Notes under the pieces: model-generated
Database searches by the model: none
The model's input: only the letters and a program-made list of their open reading frames with translations
What the model was told of the DNA's origin: nothing
Program-made: the position numbers and the translations under genes
In this document: positions 33,327 through 41,522 of the stretch, piece by piece
Numbering within the stretch: position 1 is the stretch's first letter
How the letters are laid out: each line of letters starts with the position of its first letter
Assembly (NCBI RefSeq): GCF_016907435.1
Contig: NZ_JAFBBZ010000001.1
Location: forward strand, 1,550,001-1,614,000
Source: Nocardioides salarius
Lineage (GTDB): Bacteria > Actinomycetota > Actinomycetes > Propionibacteriales > Nocardioidaceae
Direction: 5' to 3'
Length of the DNA stretch: 64,000 nucleotides

Positions 33327-34283
33327 TCAGCCCTTCGCCACGCCGCGGACCGCGATGGCCCGACCGAGGAAGTTGACGGCGAAGGTGATGACGAACAGCA
33401 CCAGGCCGGTGAAGATGAGGGTGTCGATCTTGGCGCCGGAGGCGTTGCCGAAGTTCAGCGCGATGTTGGCCGCGATCGTCGACGAGCTCTGCTCGGCGGT
33501 GATGAGGTTGAAGCTGACCAGCAGGCTCGGGGCCAGGACCAGGGCCACCGCCATCGTCTCGCCGAGCGCGCGGCCCAGGCCGAGCAGCACCGCCGAGATC
33601 ATGCCGGAGCGGGCGTAGGGGAAGACCGTCATCCGGATCATCTCCCACCGCGTCGCCCCCAGCGCCAGTGCGGCCTCCTGGTGCATCGTCGGCGTCTGGG
33701 CGAAGACCTCGCGGCAGATCGCGGTGATGATCGGCAGCGCCATCACCGCCAGCACGATGCCGGCGGTGAGCATCGTGCGTCCGGAGTTGGGCACCGGGCC
33801 CTCGAAGAAGGGGATCCATCCGGCGTTGCGCTGCAGCCAGTCGTAGGCCGGCACCAGGTTGAGGGCCAGGAAGTTGATGCCCCACAACCCGTAGACCACC
33901 GACGGGATCGCGGCCAGCAGGTCGATGAGCCAACCCAGCGTCTTGGCCACCGGACGCGGCGCGTAGTGGGAGATGATCAGCGCGACCCCGATGGCCAGCG
34001 GCGCGGCGATGATCATCGCGATCACCGAGGCCAGCAGGGTGCCGAACAGCAGCGGCCACACGTAGCCCCAGATGCTGTCCTTGCCGTAGACGGCGTCGCC
34101 GGTGTTGCCCAGGGCCCCGGAGCCCTGCACCACCAGGAACACCGCCACGCCGGCCAGCGCCAGCATGATCAGCAGGCCGGAGCTGCGGGCCAGGCCGGCG
34201 AACACGACGTCGCCGACGCGACCGGTCGACTGGTCGATCGCCGTCACGTCCCGATCGGATCGGGGCTCGGTGGTCATCGCCAC
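33327..34283 (-). CDS. pstC: Phosphate ABC transporter permease PstC
   Basis: The protein has 318 residues and six main helices. It has LFGTLLASVIAMIIAAPLAI, AAIPSVVYGLWGINFLALNL and the EAA motif MHQEAALALGATRWEMIRMT that contacts PstB. The GTG at 34283 has AGGAGA 7 nt upstream; an ATG at 34277 is the alternative. A hairpin at 34331-34365 separates it from pstS and may reduce read-through, making PstS more abundant than the permease. The order S-C-A-B is standard. Confidence 0.95.
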   Translation of the reverse strand: MAMTTEPRSDRDVTAIDQSTGRVGDVVFAGLARSSGLLIMLALAGVAVFLVVQGSGALGNTGDAVYGKDSIWGYVWPLLFGTLLASVIAMIIAAPLAIGVALIISHYAPRPVAKTLGWLIDLLAAIPSVVYGLWGINFLALNLVPAYDWLQRNAGWIPFFEGPVPNSGRTMLTAGIVLAVMALPIITAICREVFAQTPTMHQEAALALGATRWEMIRMTVFPYARSGMISAVLLGLGRALGETMAVALVLAPSLLVSFNLITAEQSSSTIAANIALNFGNASGAKIDTLIFTGLVLFVITFAVNFLGRAIAVRGVAKG

Positions 34284-34330
34284 GGGTGGGTCTCCTGGTC
34301 TGGTGCGGTGGTGGTGCCGGGCGTGGTCAA

Positions 34331-34365
34331 GGGGCCCGGGACCATGGTGGACGGTCCCGAGCCCC
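34331..34365 (-). promoter_or_regulatory. Intercistronic hairpin between pstS and pstC
   Basis: GGGGCCCGGGACC (34331-34343) pairs with GGTCCCGAGCCCC (34353-34365), one mismatch, with a 9-nt loop. It lies just after the pstS stop and before the pstC ribosome site. It is probably a partial terminator or an mRNA 3' stabiliser for pstS. Confidence 0.7.
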
Positions 34366-34408
34366 TCGTCACCACGTCGTGGTGGGGCACACGGTGAAAA
34401 CTACGGCC

Positions 34409-35512
34409 TCAGCCGATGTTCTCGATGATCGAGAGCGACTGCTCCTGGATCGAGTCCGACAGCGGGGCCGAGCCGGCCTCGGCGGCGGCCTGGTCCTGGC
34501 CCTCGTCGGAGATGACGTACTCCATGAAGGCCTTGACGAGCTCGCCGTCGGCGGCGTCGTCGTAGGACTGGCAGGCCATCAGGTAGGACGTCAGCACGAT
34601 CGGGTAGGTGCCGCCCTCCTCGGTGGCGAAGTCGAGGTCGTAGATCACCGCGGTGTCGCTGGCGCCCTCGGCCTCGGGCGAGGCCTCGAGGATCTTGGCG
34701 GCCGCCTCGGCCGACGGCTCGACGAAGTCGTCGCCGACCCCGATCAGCGCCTGGCCCAGCTCGGCGGTCTGGCTGGCGTCGGCGTACCCGATCGAGAACT
34801 CCGAGTTCTCGACCGTCTGCACCACGCCGGAGGTGCCCTTGGCACCCTCGCCGCCGTACTCGGTCGGCCAGGTCTCCACGACGCCCGCGTCCCACTCGTC
34901 GGGGGCGACGGTGGTGAGGTAGTCGGTGAAGTTCTCGGTGGTGCCCGACTCGTCGGAGCGGTGCACCGCGTTGATGCGCTCGGACGGCAGGTCGGCGTCG
35001 GGGTTGTCCTCGGCGATGGCCTCGTCGTCCCACGTGGTGATCTTGCCGGCCATGATGCCGGCCAGCGTCTGCGGCGAGAGCTTCAGCTCGTCGACCTCGG
35101 GCAGGTTGTAGGCCACCGCGATCGGGCTGATGTAGCTGGGCACCTGGATCGGCGCGTCGCCGCCGCAGCGCTCGGTCGCGTCGGAGAGCTCGCCCTCGTC
35201 GTCGGTGAGGTAGGCGTCGGAGCCGGCGAACGGGAAGGCGCCGCTGATGAAGTTCTCGCGGCCACCGCCCGAGCCGATCGGGTCGTACTCGACGGTGACG
35301 TCGGGGTTGGTGCCCTGGAAGCCGACCGCCCAGGCGCCCATGGCGGCCTGCTGCGTGGAGGCGCCGCCGCCGGCGAGCGTGCCGGACAGGTCGCCGCCGC
35401 CCTCGGCGGAGGTGCTGCCGGTGTCCTCGTTGGCTGCGCCGCAGGCGGACAGCGCGAGGGTCAGCGCTGCGATGCCGGGGACGATCGCCCGACGGATGGA
35501 AGTGCTCGTCAC
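34409..35512 (-). CDS. pstS: Periplasmic-type phosphate-binding lipoprotein PstS
   Basis: The protein has 367 residues. It has a signal peptide with lipobox LALSAC (Cys about residue 23) and an acidic/Ser linker. The phosphate-binding fold follows, with GGGASTQQAAMGAWAVGF, then YDPIGSGGGRENFISG, the HRSDESGTTENFTDYL loop and VLTSYLMACQSYDD. Phosphate contacts are expected in the STQ, SGGG and RSDESGTT loops, all present. The GTG at 35512 has AGGAG about 9 nt upstream; a far-upstream ATG would read through the promoter. A canonical PHO box lies ~80 bp upstream. Confidence 0.95.
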   Translation of the reverse strand: MTSTSIRRAIVPGIAALTLALSACGAANEDTGSTSAEGGGDLSGTLAGGGASTQQAAMGAWAVGFQGTNPDVTVEYDPIGSGGGRENFISGAFPFAGSDAYLTDDEGELSDATERCGGDAPIQVPSYISPIAVAYNLPEVDELKLSPQTLAGIMAGKITTWDDEAIAEDNPDADLPSERINAVHRSDESGTTENFTDYLTTVAPDEWDAGVVETWPTEYGGEGAKGTSGVVQTVENSEFSIGYADASQTAELGQALIGVGDDFVEPSAEAAAKILEASPEAEGASDTAVIYDLDFATEEGGTYPIVLTSYLMACQSYDDAADGELVKAFMEYVISDEGQDQAAAEAGSAPLSDSIQEQSLSIIENIG

Positions 35513-35590
35513 TTCGTCTACTCCTGGAGTCTCATGTTCTACGGACAACCAGGAACCTAGGCAGCAGAAGTGACCAGCCTTGTCGGCGTC

Positions 35591-35612
35591 GGTGAACGGA
35601 CGGTGAACCCGC
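35591..35612 (-). promoter_or_regulatory. PHO box of the pst operon
   Basis: On the minus strand GTTCACCGTCC and GTTCACCGACG stand side by side, two 11-bp direct repeats with perfect GTTCACC cores. This is the PhoP-binding consensus. TAGGTT at 35554-35559 is the probable -10 box. Confidence 0.85.
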
Positions 35613-35695
35613 ACCGCCACTTCGGCGACATCGGGCACAGCACGAGACGGCCGTCACATGAACGAGCCCGCTCCGGTCGCGCGCCGGGCCGCCGG

Positions 35696-36580
35696 TCAGT
35701 GCGGCAGGTGCCGCTCGGTGGCCACCACACGGCCCTTGCGCAGGTGCACCACCACCATCTCGCCGGGCGCCAGGGCCGGGTCGTCGAGGCCGAGCGCCTC
35801 GAAGACCAGCGGCAGCACCGGGCGGTGGGTGCACAGCACCGCGCCGCGCCGGGTGGTGTGCAGGTCCTCGACCAGGCCGGTGACGACCTTGGCCACCGCT
35901 CCCTCGGTCGCGGCCTCCTCGGTCACCTCCTCGACGAGCTCGAGGTCGGCGCCGATCGTCTCGGCGTACGGCGTGAGGGTCTCGAGGCAGCGCGCCGCCG
36001 GCGAGGTCGCCAGCCGGCGCACGTCGTACGCCGCCAGCACCGGCACCAGGTCGAAGGCCTGGCTGCGCCCGACCTGCTGCAGCGGGCGCTCCCGGTCGTC
36101 GCCCCGCCACGTCGAGCGGGCCCGGGCGCGGGCGTGGCGCTGCACCACCAGCGCGTGGGTGCGCTTGCGCCGACCCAGCGCGGTCTCGAGCAGCTCGCGG
36201 TCGCGCTCGTAGGTCAGCAGCGTCGCGGCCTCGTCGACCGGCACCCAGCGCACGCCGCTGATCTCGGCGTTCGGCTCGTAGTCGTCGACCGAGTCGTCGG
36301 AGACCACCCGACCGACCCAGTAGTGGACCGTCTTCATGGTCTTGGCGTTGGGGTAGCGCTGCGAGGGCAGCGGCGGGCCCAGGCGCACGTGCAGCCCGGT
36401 CTCCTCCTCGACCTCGCGCACCGCGGCGGTGCTCGCGTGCTCGCCCGGGTCGAGCTTGCCCTTGGGGAAGGACCAGTCGTCGTAGCGCTGCCGGTGCACC
36501 AGGAGCACCTCGCGGCCGGGCCGGAAGACGACGGCCCCGGCGGCGAGGACGTCACGGGAGCGGCTCGGGACGTCTGCCAT
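35696..36580 (-). CDS. Nudix hydrolase fused to histidine phosphatase (MutT1-type)
   Basis: The protein has 294 residues. The N-terminal Nudix domain has the full box GKLDPGEHASTAAVREVEEE then TGL (about 41-63). The C-terminal histidine-phosphatase domain starts with QRHARAR (RHG-type motif, about 147-153) and ends with LCTHRPVLPLVFEAL. This is the MutT1 architecture, which in mycobacteria degrades 8-oxo-GTP and related nucleotides; substrates here are inferred. The ATG at 36580 is preceded by GAGACT-N6. Its 3' end faces the pst promoter. Confidence 0.9.
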   Translation of the reverse strand: MADVPSRSRDVLAAGAVVFRPGREVLLVHRQRYDDWSFPKGKLDPGEHASTAAVREVEEETGLHVRLGPPLPSQRYPNAKTMKTVHYWVGRVVSDDSVDDYEPNAEISGVRWVPVDEAATLLTYERDRELLETALGRRKRTHALVVQRHARARARSTWRGDDRERPLQQVGRSQAFDLVPVLAAYDVRRLATSPAARCLETLTPYAETIGADLELVEEVTEEAATEGAVAKVVTGLVEDLHTTRRGAVLCTHRPVLPLVFEALGLDDPALAPGEMVVVHLRKGRVVATERHLPH

Positions 36581-36625
36581 GCCCGTAGTCTCACACCACC
36601 GTCGCCGCGATGAGGAGCCCGACCC

Positions 36626-37771
36626 GTGCCAGAGCCGAGCATCAGCGCCCACCCCCAGGACCGACGCACGCTGCGCCGGGGCCTGGTGGTGGCCGGTGTC
36701 GTGGCCCTCACGCTGCTGCTGATCGCCGTGCTCGCGGTGGGGGTGCGGTGGTGGCGCGGGCCCGGCAGCGACCTCGAGCGGGCGGTCTCGCTGGCCCCCG
36801 CCGACACCCAGCGCTGGACCTGGACCGACTGGGCGGCGGTGCGCGAGCGCCTGGGGGTCACCGGCACCGACGACGACGCCGTACGCCGCCTGCTCGACGC
36901 GGGCTTCGACGCCGACCTGACCTCCGCCTCGGGGCTGGTGGAGTCGGCGCCGCTGCTGGCGCAGTCCTTCGGCTGGTCGCCGGCCAGCATCGACTGGGAG
37001 CTGCTGGCCCAGTCGCCCGACGGGGCGCTGGAGATCGTGGGGCTCGGCGACGACGCCGACGCCTCGGCGCTGGGCGACCGGCTCGAGTCGCTCGGCTACA
37101 CCCGTCCCGACTCCCCCGAGGGCGTGTGGGAGGGCGGCGAGGAGGTGCTGGCCCGGCTCAACGCCGCCAGCGGCAGCGCCGGCACCCCCACCCTGCAGTT
37201 CGTGGCCCTCGACGAGGAGCGCTCGCTGCTGCTGGCCAGCGACCAACGCGCCTACCTCGAGCGCAGCCTCGAGGAGGCCGCCGACGAGCACGAGCCCAGC
37301 GCAGCCGGCGTCACCGACGTGCTCGGCACCCTGCCCGCGCAGCCGCTCAGCGCGGTGCTGCTCACCGGCGAGCAGGCCTGCGGGTCGCTGTCGATGGGTG
37401 GAGCCGGCGACTCCGACCAGGCCGCCGCCGACGAGCTGCTGGCCCAGGCGGGCCCGGTGAGCCCGCTGACCGGGTTCGTGCTGGCGCTGCTGCCGCCCGA
37501 GGAGGACGGCGACGGCGGCTCGCAGGCGCCCCTCGACCTGCGGGTCGGTCTGGGCTTCGAGTCCGAGGAGCAGGCCCGCACCAACGCCGACACCCGCGCC
37601 GCGCTGGCCGCCGGCCCCGCCCCCGGCCAGGGCGGTGCCTTCTCCGACCGGTTCACCGTCGACGAGGTCACCGCCGACGCCACCACCGTCACCCTCGACC
37701 TCGCCCCCGTCGCCGGCGCCTTCCCCCTCAGCGACCTCTCCGACGGTCCCCTGCTCTTCGCCACCTGCTGA
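36626..37771 (+). CDS. Membrane-anchored hypothetical protein
   Basis: The protein has 381 residues. The N-terminus is short and charged; one transmembrane helix (VVAGVVALTLLLIAVLAVGV, about 24-43) is followed by a large acidic extracytoplasmic domain. That domain has WTWTDWAAVRERLGVTGTD, a repeated LESLGY-type helix and LVLA-rich strands, ending LLFATC. I do not recognise the family. The GTG at 36626 has GAGGAG 9 nt upstream. It is divergent from the Nudix gene and is followed by copy 2 of the palindromic repeat. Confidence 0.75.
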   Translation: MPEPSISAHPQDRRTLRRGLVVAGVVALTLLLIAVLAVGVRWWRGPGSDLERAVSLAPADTQRWTWTDWAAVRERLGVTGTDDDAVRRLLDAGFDADLTSASGLVESAPLLAQSFGWSPASIDWELLAQSPDGALEIVGLGDDADASALGDRLESLGYTRPDSPEGVWEGGEEVLARLNAASGSAGTPTLQFVALDEERSLLLASDQRAYLERSLEEAADEHEPSAAGVTDVLGTLPAQPLSAVLLTGEQACGSLSMGGAGDSDQAAADELLAQAGPVSPLTGFVLALLPPEEDGDGGSQAPLDLRVGLGFESEEQARTNADTRAALAAGPAPGQGGAFSDRFTVDEVTADATTVTLDLAPVAGAFPLSDLSDGPLLFATC

Positions 37772-37779
37772 CCCCGCCC

Positions 37780-37909
37780 GCTGGTCGAGCAGGGAGGAGC
37801 GCCAGCGACGAGCGACGCCGAGACCCCACAAGCACCGCGCCCGCCGTACGCCATGGAGTCACCCGGTTTCGGCGACGCTCGAGCCTTCGGCCCTCGCTGC
37901 TCAACCAGC
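37780..37909. repeat. Dispersed palindromic (REP-like) element, copy 2
   Basis: The left half CTGGTCGAGCAGGGAGG then AGCGCCAGCGACG runs 37780-37825 and the right half GTTTCGGCGACGCTCGAGC to GCTGCTCAACCAGC runs 37865-37910. The centre has GCCGTACGCC. It is in the opposite orientation to copy 1. The right end overlaps the copA stop codon (37901-37903), so the element supplies the TGA and the last codons of copA. Confidence 0.8.
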
Positions 37910-40126
37910 GACGGCGCCGCGGAAGCGGCGCAGGCGCAGGCTGTTGGTGACGACGAAGACCGAGGAGAGCGCCATGGCCAGGCCGGCGATCATCGGGCTG
38001 AGGAGGCCGAGGGCGGCCAGGGGCAGCGCGGCGACGTTGTAGGCGAAGGCCCAGAAGAGGTTGCCGCGGATGGTGCCCAGGGTGCGGCGCGCCAGCGCGA
38101 CCGCGTCGCCGGCGACGCGCAGGTCGCCGCTGACAAGGGTCAGGTCGGCGGCCTCGATGGCCACGTCGGTGCCGGTGCCCATGGCGATGCCCAGGTCTGC
38201 CTGGGCGAGCGCGGCGGCGTCGTTGACGCCGTCGCCGACCATCGCCACCACGCGCCCGGCCTCCTGCAGCCGCCGCACCTCGCTGACCTTGTCGGCCGGC
38301 AGCACGTCGGCGACCACGGTGTCGATGCCGACCTCGGCGGCCACCGCCCGGGCGGCCCGCTCGTGGTCGCCGGTGAGCAGCACCGGGTCGAGACCGAGGG
38401 ACCGCAGCCGTGCGACGGCCTCGGCGGAGGTGTCCTTGACGGTGTCGGCGACGACCAGCACCCCGCGCGCCGCGCCGTCCCAGCCGACCAGCACCGGGGT
38501 GCGGCCCTGGGCCTGCGCCGCCTCGAGCGCCTCGGCGAGCGGCGCGGGCAGGGCCAGGCCCTCGGCCTCGAGCAGCGCCGGGCGCCCCACCGCCGTACGC
38601 CGCCCCGAGACGTCGCCGACGACGCCGAGGCCCTCGCGGTTGGCGAAGCCGCTCACCTCGGGGTGCTCCTCGCGCGGCGCGGCCGTGGCCACGGCGCGGG
38701 CGATCGGGTGCTCGGAGCCGTGCTCGAGCGCGGCCGCGACCCGGCGCACCTCCCCCGCCTCCGCTCCGTGGGCGACCACGTCGACCAGGCTCATCCGGCC
38801 CGTGGTGACGGTGCCGGTCTTGTCGAGCACGATCGTGTCGACGCGGCGGGTGGACTCGAGGATCTCGGGCCCGCGGATCAGGATGCCGAGCTGGGCGCCG
38901 CGGCCGGTGCCCACCATCAGCGCGGTCGGCGTGGCCAGGCCCAGCGCGCACGGGCAGGCGATGATCAGCACCGCGACGGCCGCGGCGAAGGCGGTGGTCG
39001 CGCCGGCGCCGCTGAGCAGCCACCCGGCCAGGGTCAGCAGCGAGAGCGCGATCACGACGGGTACGAAGACCCCGGAGACCCGGTCGGCCAGGCGCTGCAC
39101 CTCGGCCTTGCCCTGCTGGGCCTGCTCGACCAGGCGCGCCATCTGGGCCAGCTGGGTGTCGGAGCCGACGCGGGTGGCGCGCACGACCAGCCGGCCGCCG
39201 GCGTTGACGGTCGCCCCGGTGACCACGTCGCCCGGACCGACGTCGACCGGCACCGGCTCGCCCGTCAGCATCGAGACGTCGACCGCGGAGACGCCCTCGA
39301 CGACCTCGCCGTCGGTGGCCACCTTCTCGCCGGGGCGCACCACGAAGACGTCGCCGACCCGCAAGGCCTCGGCCGGCACCTGCGTCTCGAGGCCGTCGCG
39401 CAGCAGCGCGACCTCCTTGGCGCCCATCCGCAGCAGCGCCTCGAGTGCGGCGCCGGCGCGGCGCTTGGAGCGCTTCTCGAACCACCGTCCGGCGAGCAGG
39501 AAGGTGGTGACCCCGGCGGCGACCTCGAGGTAGACCTCGTCGAGCCCGTCGCCGCGCTGCAGGCTCAACGAGAACCCGTGCGTCATGCCGGGCATCCCGG
39601 CGTCGCCGACCACCAGCGCCACCACCGACCACAGGTACGCCGCCCCGACGCCCACGGAGACGAGCGTGTCCATGGTCGTGGAGCCGTGGCGCAGGTTGGT
39701 CGCCGCGGCGCGGTGGAAGGGCCAGGCGCCCCACAGCACGACGGGGGTGGCCAGCACCAGCGAGACCCACGCCCAGCGGTCGAACTGCCAGGCCGGCACC
39801 ATCGCCAGCGCGACCACCGGCACCGCCAGCACCGCGGAGACCACCAGGCGGCGGCGCAGCGCCGCGAGCTCGTCGGCCGCGTCGTCGGTGTCGCTCTCGG
39901 GGTCGGGCACGCTGGCGGCGTACCCCGCCTTGGCGACGGTCTCGAGCAGCAGGTCGGTGCTGGTCGACCCGGGAGCGACCACGTGCGCCTTCTCGGTGGC
40001 GTAGTTGACCGTGGCACTGACGCCCTCGAGCTTGTTGAGCTTGCGCTCGATGCGGTTGGCGCACGACGCGCAGGTCATGCCGGTGATGGCGAGGTCGACC
40101 TCGACCTCGCTGGTGGTGGTGGTCAT
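37901..40126 (-). CDS. copA: Copper-exporting P-type ATPase
   Basis: The protein has 741 residues. An N-terminal heavy-metal domain carries GMTCASC (Cys 19, 22), then eight predicted membrane helices. It has the transport motif [17 protein letters not shown], phosphorylation motif [17 protein letters not shown] and [16 protein letters not shown]. It exports Cu(I) from the cytosol. The ATG at 40126 overlaps the copZ stop (ATGA). The stop codon lies in a dispersed repeat element, which may have replaced the original 3' end. It is in an operon with csoR and copZ and is induced by copper through CsoR. Confidence 0.96.
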   Translation of the reverse strand: MTTTTSEVEVDLAITGMTCASCANRIERKLNKLEGVSATVNYATEKAHVVAPGSTSTDLLLETVAKAGYAASVPDPESDTDDAADELAALRRRLVVSAVLAVPVVALAMVPAWQFDRWAWVSLVLATPVVLWGAWPFHRAAATNLRHGSTTMDTLVSVGVGAAYLWSVVALVVGDAGMPGMTHGFSLSLQRGDGLDEVYLEVAAGVTTFLLAGRWFEKRSKRRAGAALEALLRMGAKEVALLRDGLETQVPAEALRVGDVFVVRPGEKVATDGEVVEGVSAVDVSMLTGEPVPVDVGPGDVVTGATVNAGGRLVVRATRVGSDTQLAQMARLVEQAQQGKAEVQRLADRVSGVFVPVVIALSLLTLAGWLLSGAGATTAFAAAVAVLIIACPCALGLATPTALMVGTGRGAQLGILIRGPEILESTRRVDTIVLDKTGTVTTGRMSLVDVVAHGAEAGEVRRVAAALEHGSEHPIARAVATAAPREEHPEVSGFANREGLGVVGDVSGRRTAVGRPALLEAEGLALPAPLAEALEAAQAQGRTPVLVGWDGAARGVLVVADTVKDTSAEAVARLRSLGLDPVLLTGDHERAARAVAAEVGIDTVVADVLPADKVSEVRRLQEAGRVVAMVGDGVNDAAALAQADLGIAMGTGTDVAIEAADLTLVSGDLRVAGDAVALARRTLGTIRGNLFWAFAYNVAALPLAALGLLSPMIAGLAMALSSVFVVTNSLRLRRFRGAVAG

Positions 40127-40335
40127 GACGTCAGCTCGTAACCCGCCTCGCTCACGGCGCGCTCGACGCTGACCCGCTCGAGCGGGGCGTTGCTGGTCAC
40201 GACGACCTCGCCGCTCTCGAGGGTGACGTCGACGCTCTCGACGCCGTCGATCTCGGCGATCTCCTCGGTGACCGAGGCGACGCAGTGGCCGCAGGTCATG
40301 CCGGTGACGGTCCAGGTGCTGGTGTGGGTGCTCAT
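40123..40335 (-). CDS. copZ: CopZ-type copper chaperone (heavy-metal-associated domain)
   Basis: The protein has 70 residues, a single HMA domain. The copper site is GMTCGHC (Cys 15, 18) and the second half [20 protein letters not shown] is typical. It hands Cu(I) to the ATPase. It begins 12 bp after the csoR stop and its own stop overlaps copA (ATGA). Confidence 0.94.
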   Translation of the reverse strand: MSTHTSTWTVTGMTCGHCVASVTEEIAEIDGVESVDVTLESGEVVVTSNAPLERVSVERAVSEAGYELTS

Positions 40336-40346
40336 GCGGTACTCCT

Positions 40347-40640
40347 TCAGGACTTCACGAGTCGGGTGATAGCGGCGACGGCCTCGTCGATCTTGGCGCG
40401 CCCCTCGGCCTCGCCGGCCCGGGCGGCGTCGGCGACGCAGTGGTGCATGTGCTCGTCGAGCAGGCCCAGCGAGACCGACTGCAGGGCCTTCGTCATCGCC
40501 GAGACCTGGGTCAGGATGTCGATGCAGTACTGCTCCTCCTCGACCATCCGCTGCAGGCCGCGGGCCTGGCCCTCGATGCGGCGCAGTCGGGCGAGGTAGT
40601 CGTCCTTGCGGTGCAGGTACCCGTGCTGGTGCTCAACCAT
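40347..40640 (-). CDS. csoR: Copper-sensing repressor CsoR
   Basis: The protein has 97 residues, all helical. The Cu(I) ligands Cys 39, His 64 and Cys 68 (in [10 protein letters not shown] and [11 protein letters not shown]) follow the CsoR C-H-C spacing exactly. [20 protein letters not shown] is the family signature. Copper binding releases it from DNA. The ATG at 40640 lies 6 nt after a TACCCT box, so the mRNA is probably leaderless; an ATG at 40646 would overlap the operator. A CsoR-type operator covers the promoter. Confidence 0.95.
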   Translation of the reverse strand: MVEHQHGYLHRKDDYLARLRRIEGQARGLQRMVEEEQYCIDILTQVSAMTKALQSVSLGLLDEHMHHCVADAARAGEAEGRAKIDEAVAAITRLVKS

Positions 40641-40643
40641 GAC

Positions 40644-40674
40644 CATAGGGTACCCCCCTAGGGTAGGAAAGCAA
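40644..40674 (-). promoter_or_regulatory. csoR-copZ-copA promoter and CsoR operator
   Basis: On the minus strand, TTGCTT (40669-40674) is the -35 box and TACCCT (40647-40652) the -10 box, 16 bp apart. Between and over them TACCCTAGGGGGGTACCC forms the G/C-tract palindrome typical of CsoR sites, so repressor binding would block polymerase. The -10 box lies 6 nt before ATG 40640. Confidence 0.75.
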
Positions 40675-40684
40675 CAGAGAAGAA

Positions 40685-40731
40685 GCCCGGCGCCGCAGGG
40701 CCGCTTCGGGGCCGGCGCTGCGGGGCCGGGC
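40685..40731 (-). terminator. Terminator after the 65-residue acidic protein gene
   Basis: GCCCGGCGCCGCAG (40685-40698) pairs with CTGCGGGGCCGGGC (40718-40731), one bulged or mismatched position. On the minus strand it is followed by TTCTTCTCTG, giving a T-rich tail. It also separates csoR from the upstream gene. Confidence 0.75.
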
Positions 40732-40732
40732 G

Positions 40733-40930
40733 TCAGGAGGCGTCGCGGTGCAGCGCGACGCCGAGGATGTCGTCGATCTCGGGCTGGCTGAGGTGCTCCT
40801 CGGACTCCGAGGCCGCGATGATCAGGTTGGTGGTCAGCTCGACCTCCCCGAGCAGGTCGGAGTCCTCGAGCGAGACGTCGAACTGGTCGTGCACTCTTCC
40901 TCCGCTCAGCTCGTGGATGTCCATCGCCAT
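40733..40930 (-). CDS. Small acidic hypothetical protein
   Basis: The ORF has 65 residues from ATG 40930, or 63 from ATG 40924. It is acidic: DQFDVSLEDSDLLGEVELTT followed by SEEHLSQPEIDDILGVALH. The helix-rich C-terminal motif looks like a small regulatory or protein-binding domain. I do not recognise the family. A strong terminator follows directly, which supports a real transcript. It lies upstream of csoR but is separated from it by that terminator. Confidence 0.65.
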   Translation of the reverse strand: MAMDIHELSGGRVHDQFDVSLEDSDLLGEVELTTNLIIAASESEEHLSQPEIDDILGVALHRDAS

Positions 40931-41010
40931 CCAGACTGCCCGACGCACGGGCCGGACAAACCCCCGCGGCCCACATTCTGTGCCAAAACTCAGCAAGACG
41001 CGCGCCGGAC

Positions 41011-41049
41011 ACGACGAAGGCCCCACCCGTCACCGGGTGGGGCCTCGTC
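41011..41049 (-). terminator. cspA terminator
   Basis: AGGCCCCACCC (41018-41028) pairs with GGGTGGGGCCT (41035-41045), with GACGA/TCGTC extending the stem around an AA. It lies about 35 bp after the cspA stop. Confidence 0.85.
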
Positions 41050-41084
41050 ATGGTGCTACCGGCTAGGAGCCGGCGACGTCCTGG

Positions 41085-41288
41085 TCAGACGGGACGAACG
41101 TTCTCCGCCTGCGGGCCCTTGGGGCCCTGCGTGACGTCGAACTCGACCTTCTGGTTCTCGTCCAGGGACTTGTAGCCCTGGGTCTGGATCGCCGAGTAGT
41201 GCACGAAGACGTCGTCGCCGCCGTCCTCCTGCGCAATGAAGCCGAAACCCTTCTCGGCGTTGAACCACTTAACGGTGCCCTGTGCCAT
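41085..41288 (-). CDS. cspA: Cold-shock protein
   Basis: The protein has 67 residues. It has RNP1 KGFGFI and RNP2 VFVHY in [18 protein letters not shown] and [10 protein letters not shown]. Such OB-fold proteins bind single-stranded RNA and DNA. The ATG at 41288 has an AAGGAG site 10 nt upstream. A long, comparatively AT-rich 5' leader with an inverted repeat next to the ribosome site precedes it, as is common for cold-shock genes under RNA-level control. Confidence 0.95.
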   Translation of the reverse strand: MAQGTVKWFNAEKGFGFIAQEDGGDDVFVHYSAIQTQGYKSLDENQKVEFDVTQGPKGPQAENVRPV

Positions 41289-41298
41289 GTGCTTGGTA

Positions 41299-41379
41299 CT
41301 CCTTAGTCAAAGCGAGGACCGTCACTTCGACGGCCCGGCAAACTTGATGCGGTGACACGTCGCTCCGACTTGCTTTGAC
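41299..41379 (-). promoter_or_regulatory. Structured 5' leader of cspA
   Basis: GTCAAAGC (41306-41313 on the plus strand) and GCTTTGAC (41372-41379) are exact complements. The downstream arm ends directly before the AAGGAG ribosome site (41299-41304). The leader could fold and present or hide the ribosome site depending on temperature. The region 41380-41522 upstream is likely promoter and leader; no other gene is seen. Confidence 0.5.
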
Positions 41380-41522
41380 CTTGGCAGGACCCGTACAAGC
41401 TGAAACGCCGTTGGATCACAAACTCCGCTGGCGTCGACCTGCTGGAACTTGCATCTGTTGCTGAGCCACACACTACCGCGCCCACCCCGTCTGCAAACCA
41501 ATCGCGGGCGACTTTTTGTGGA

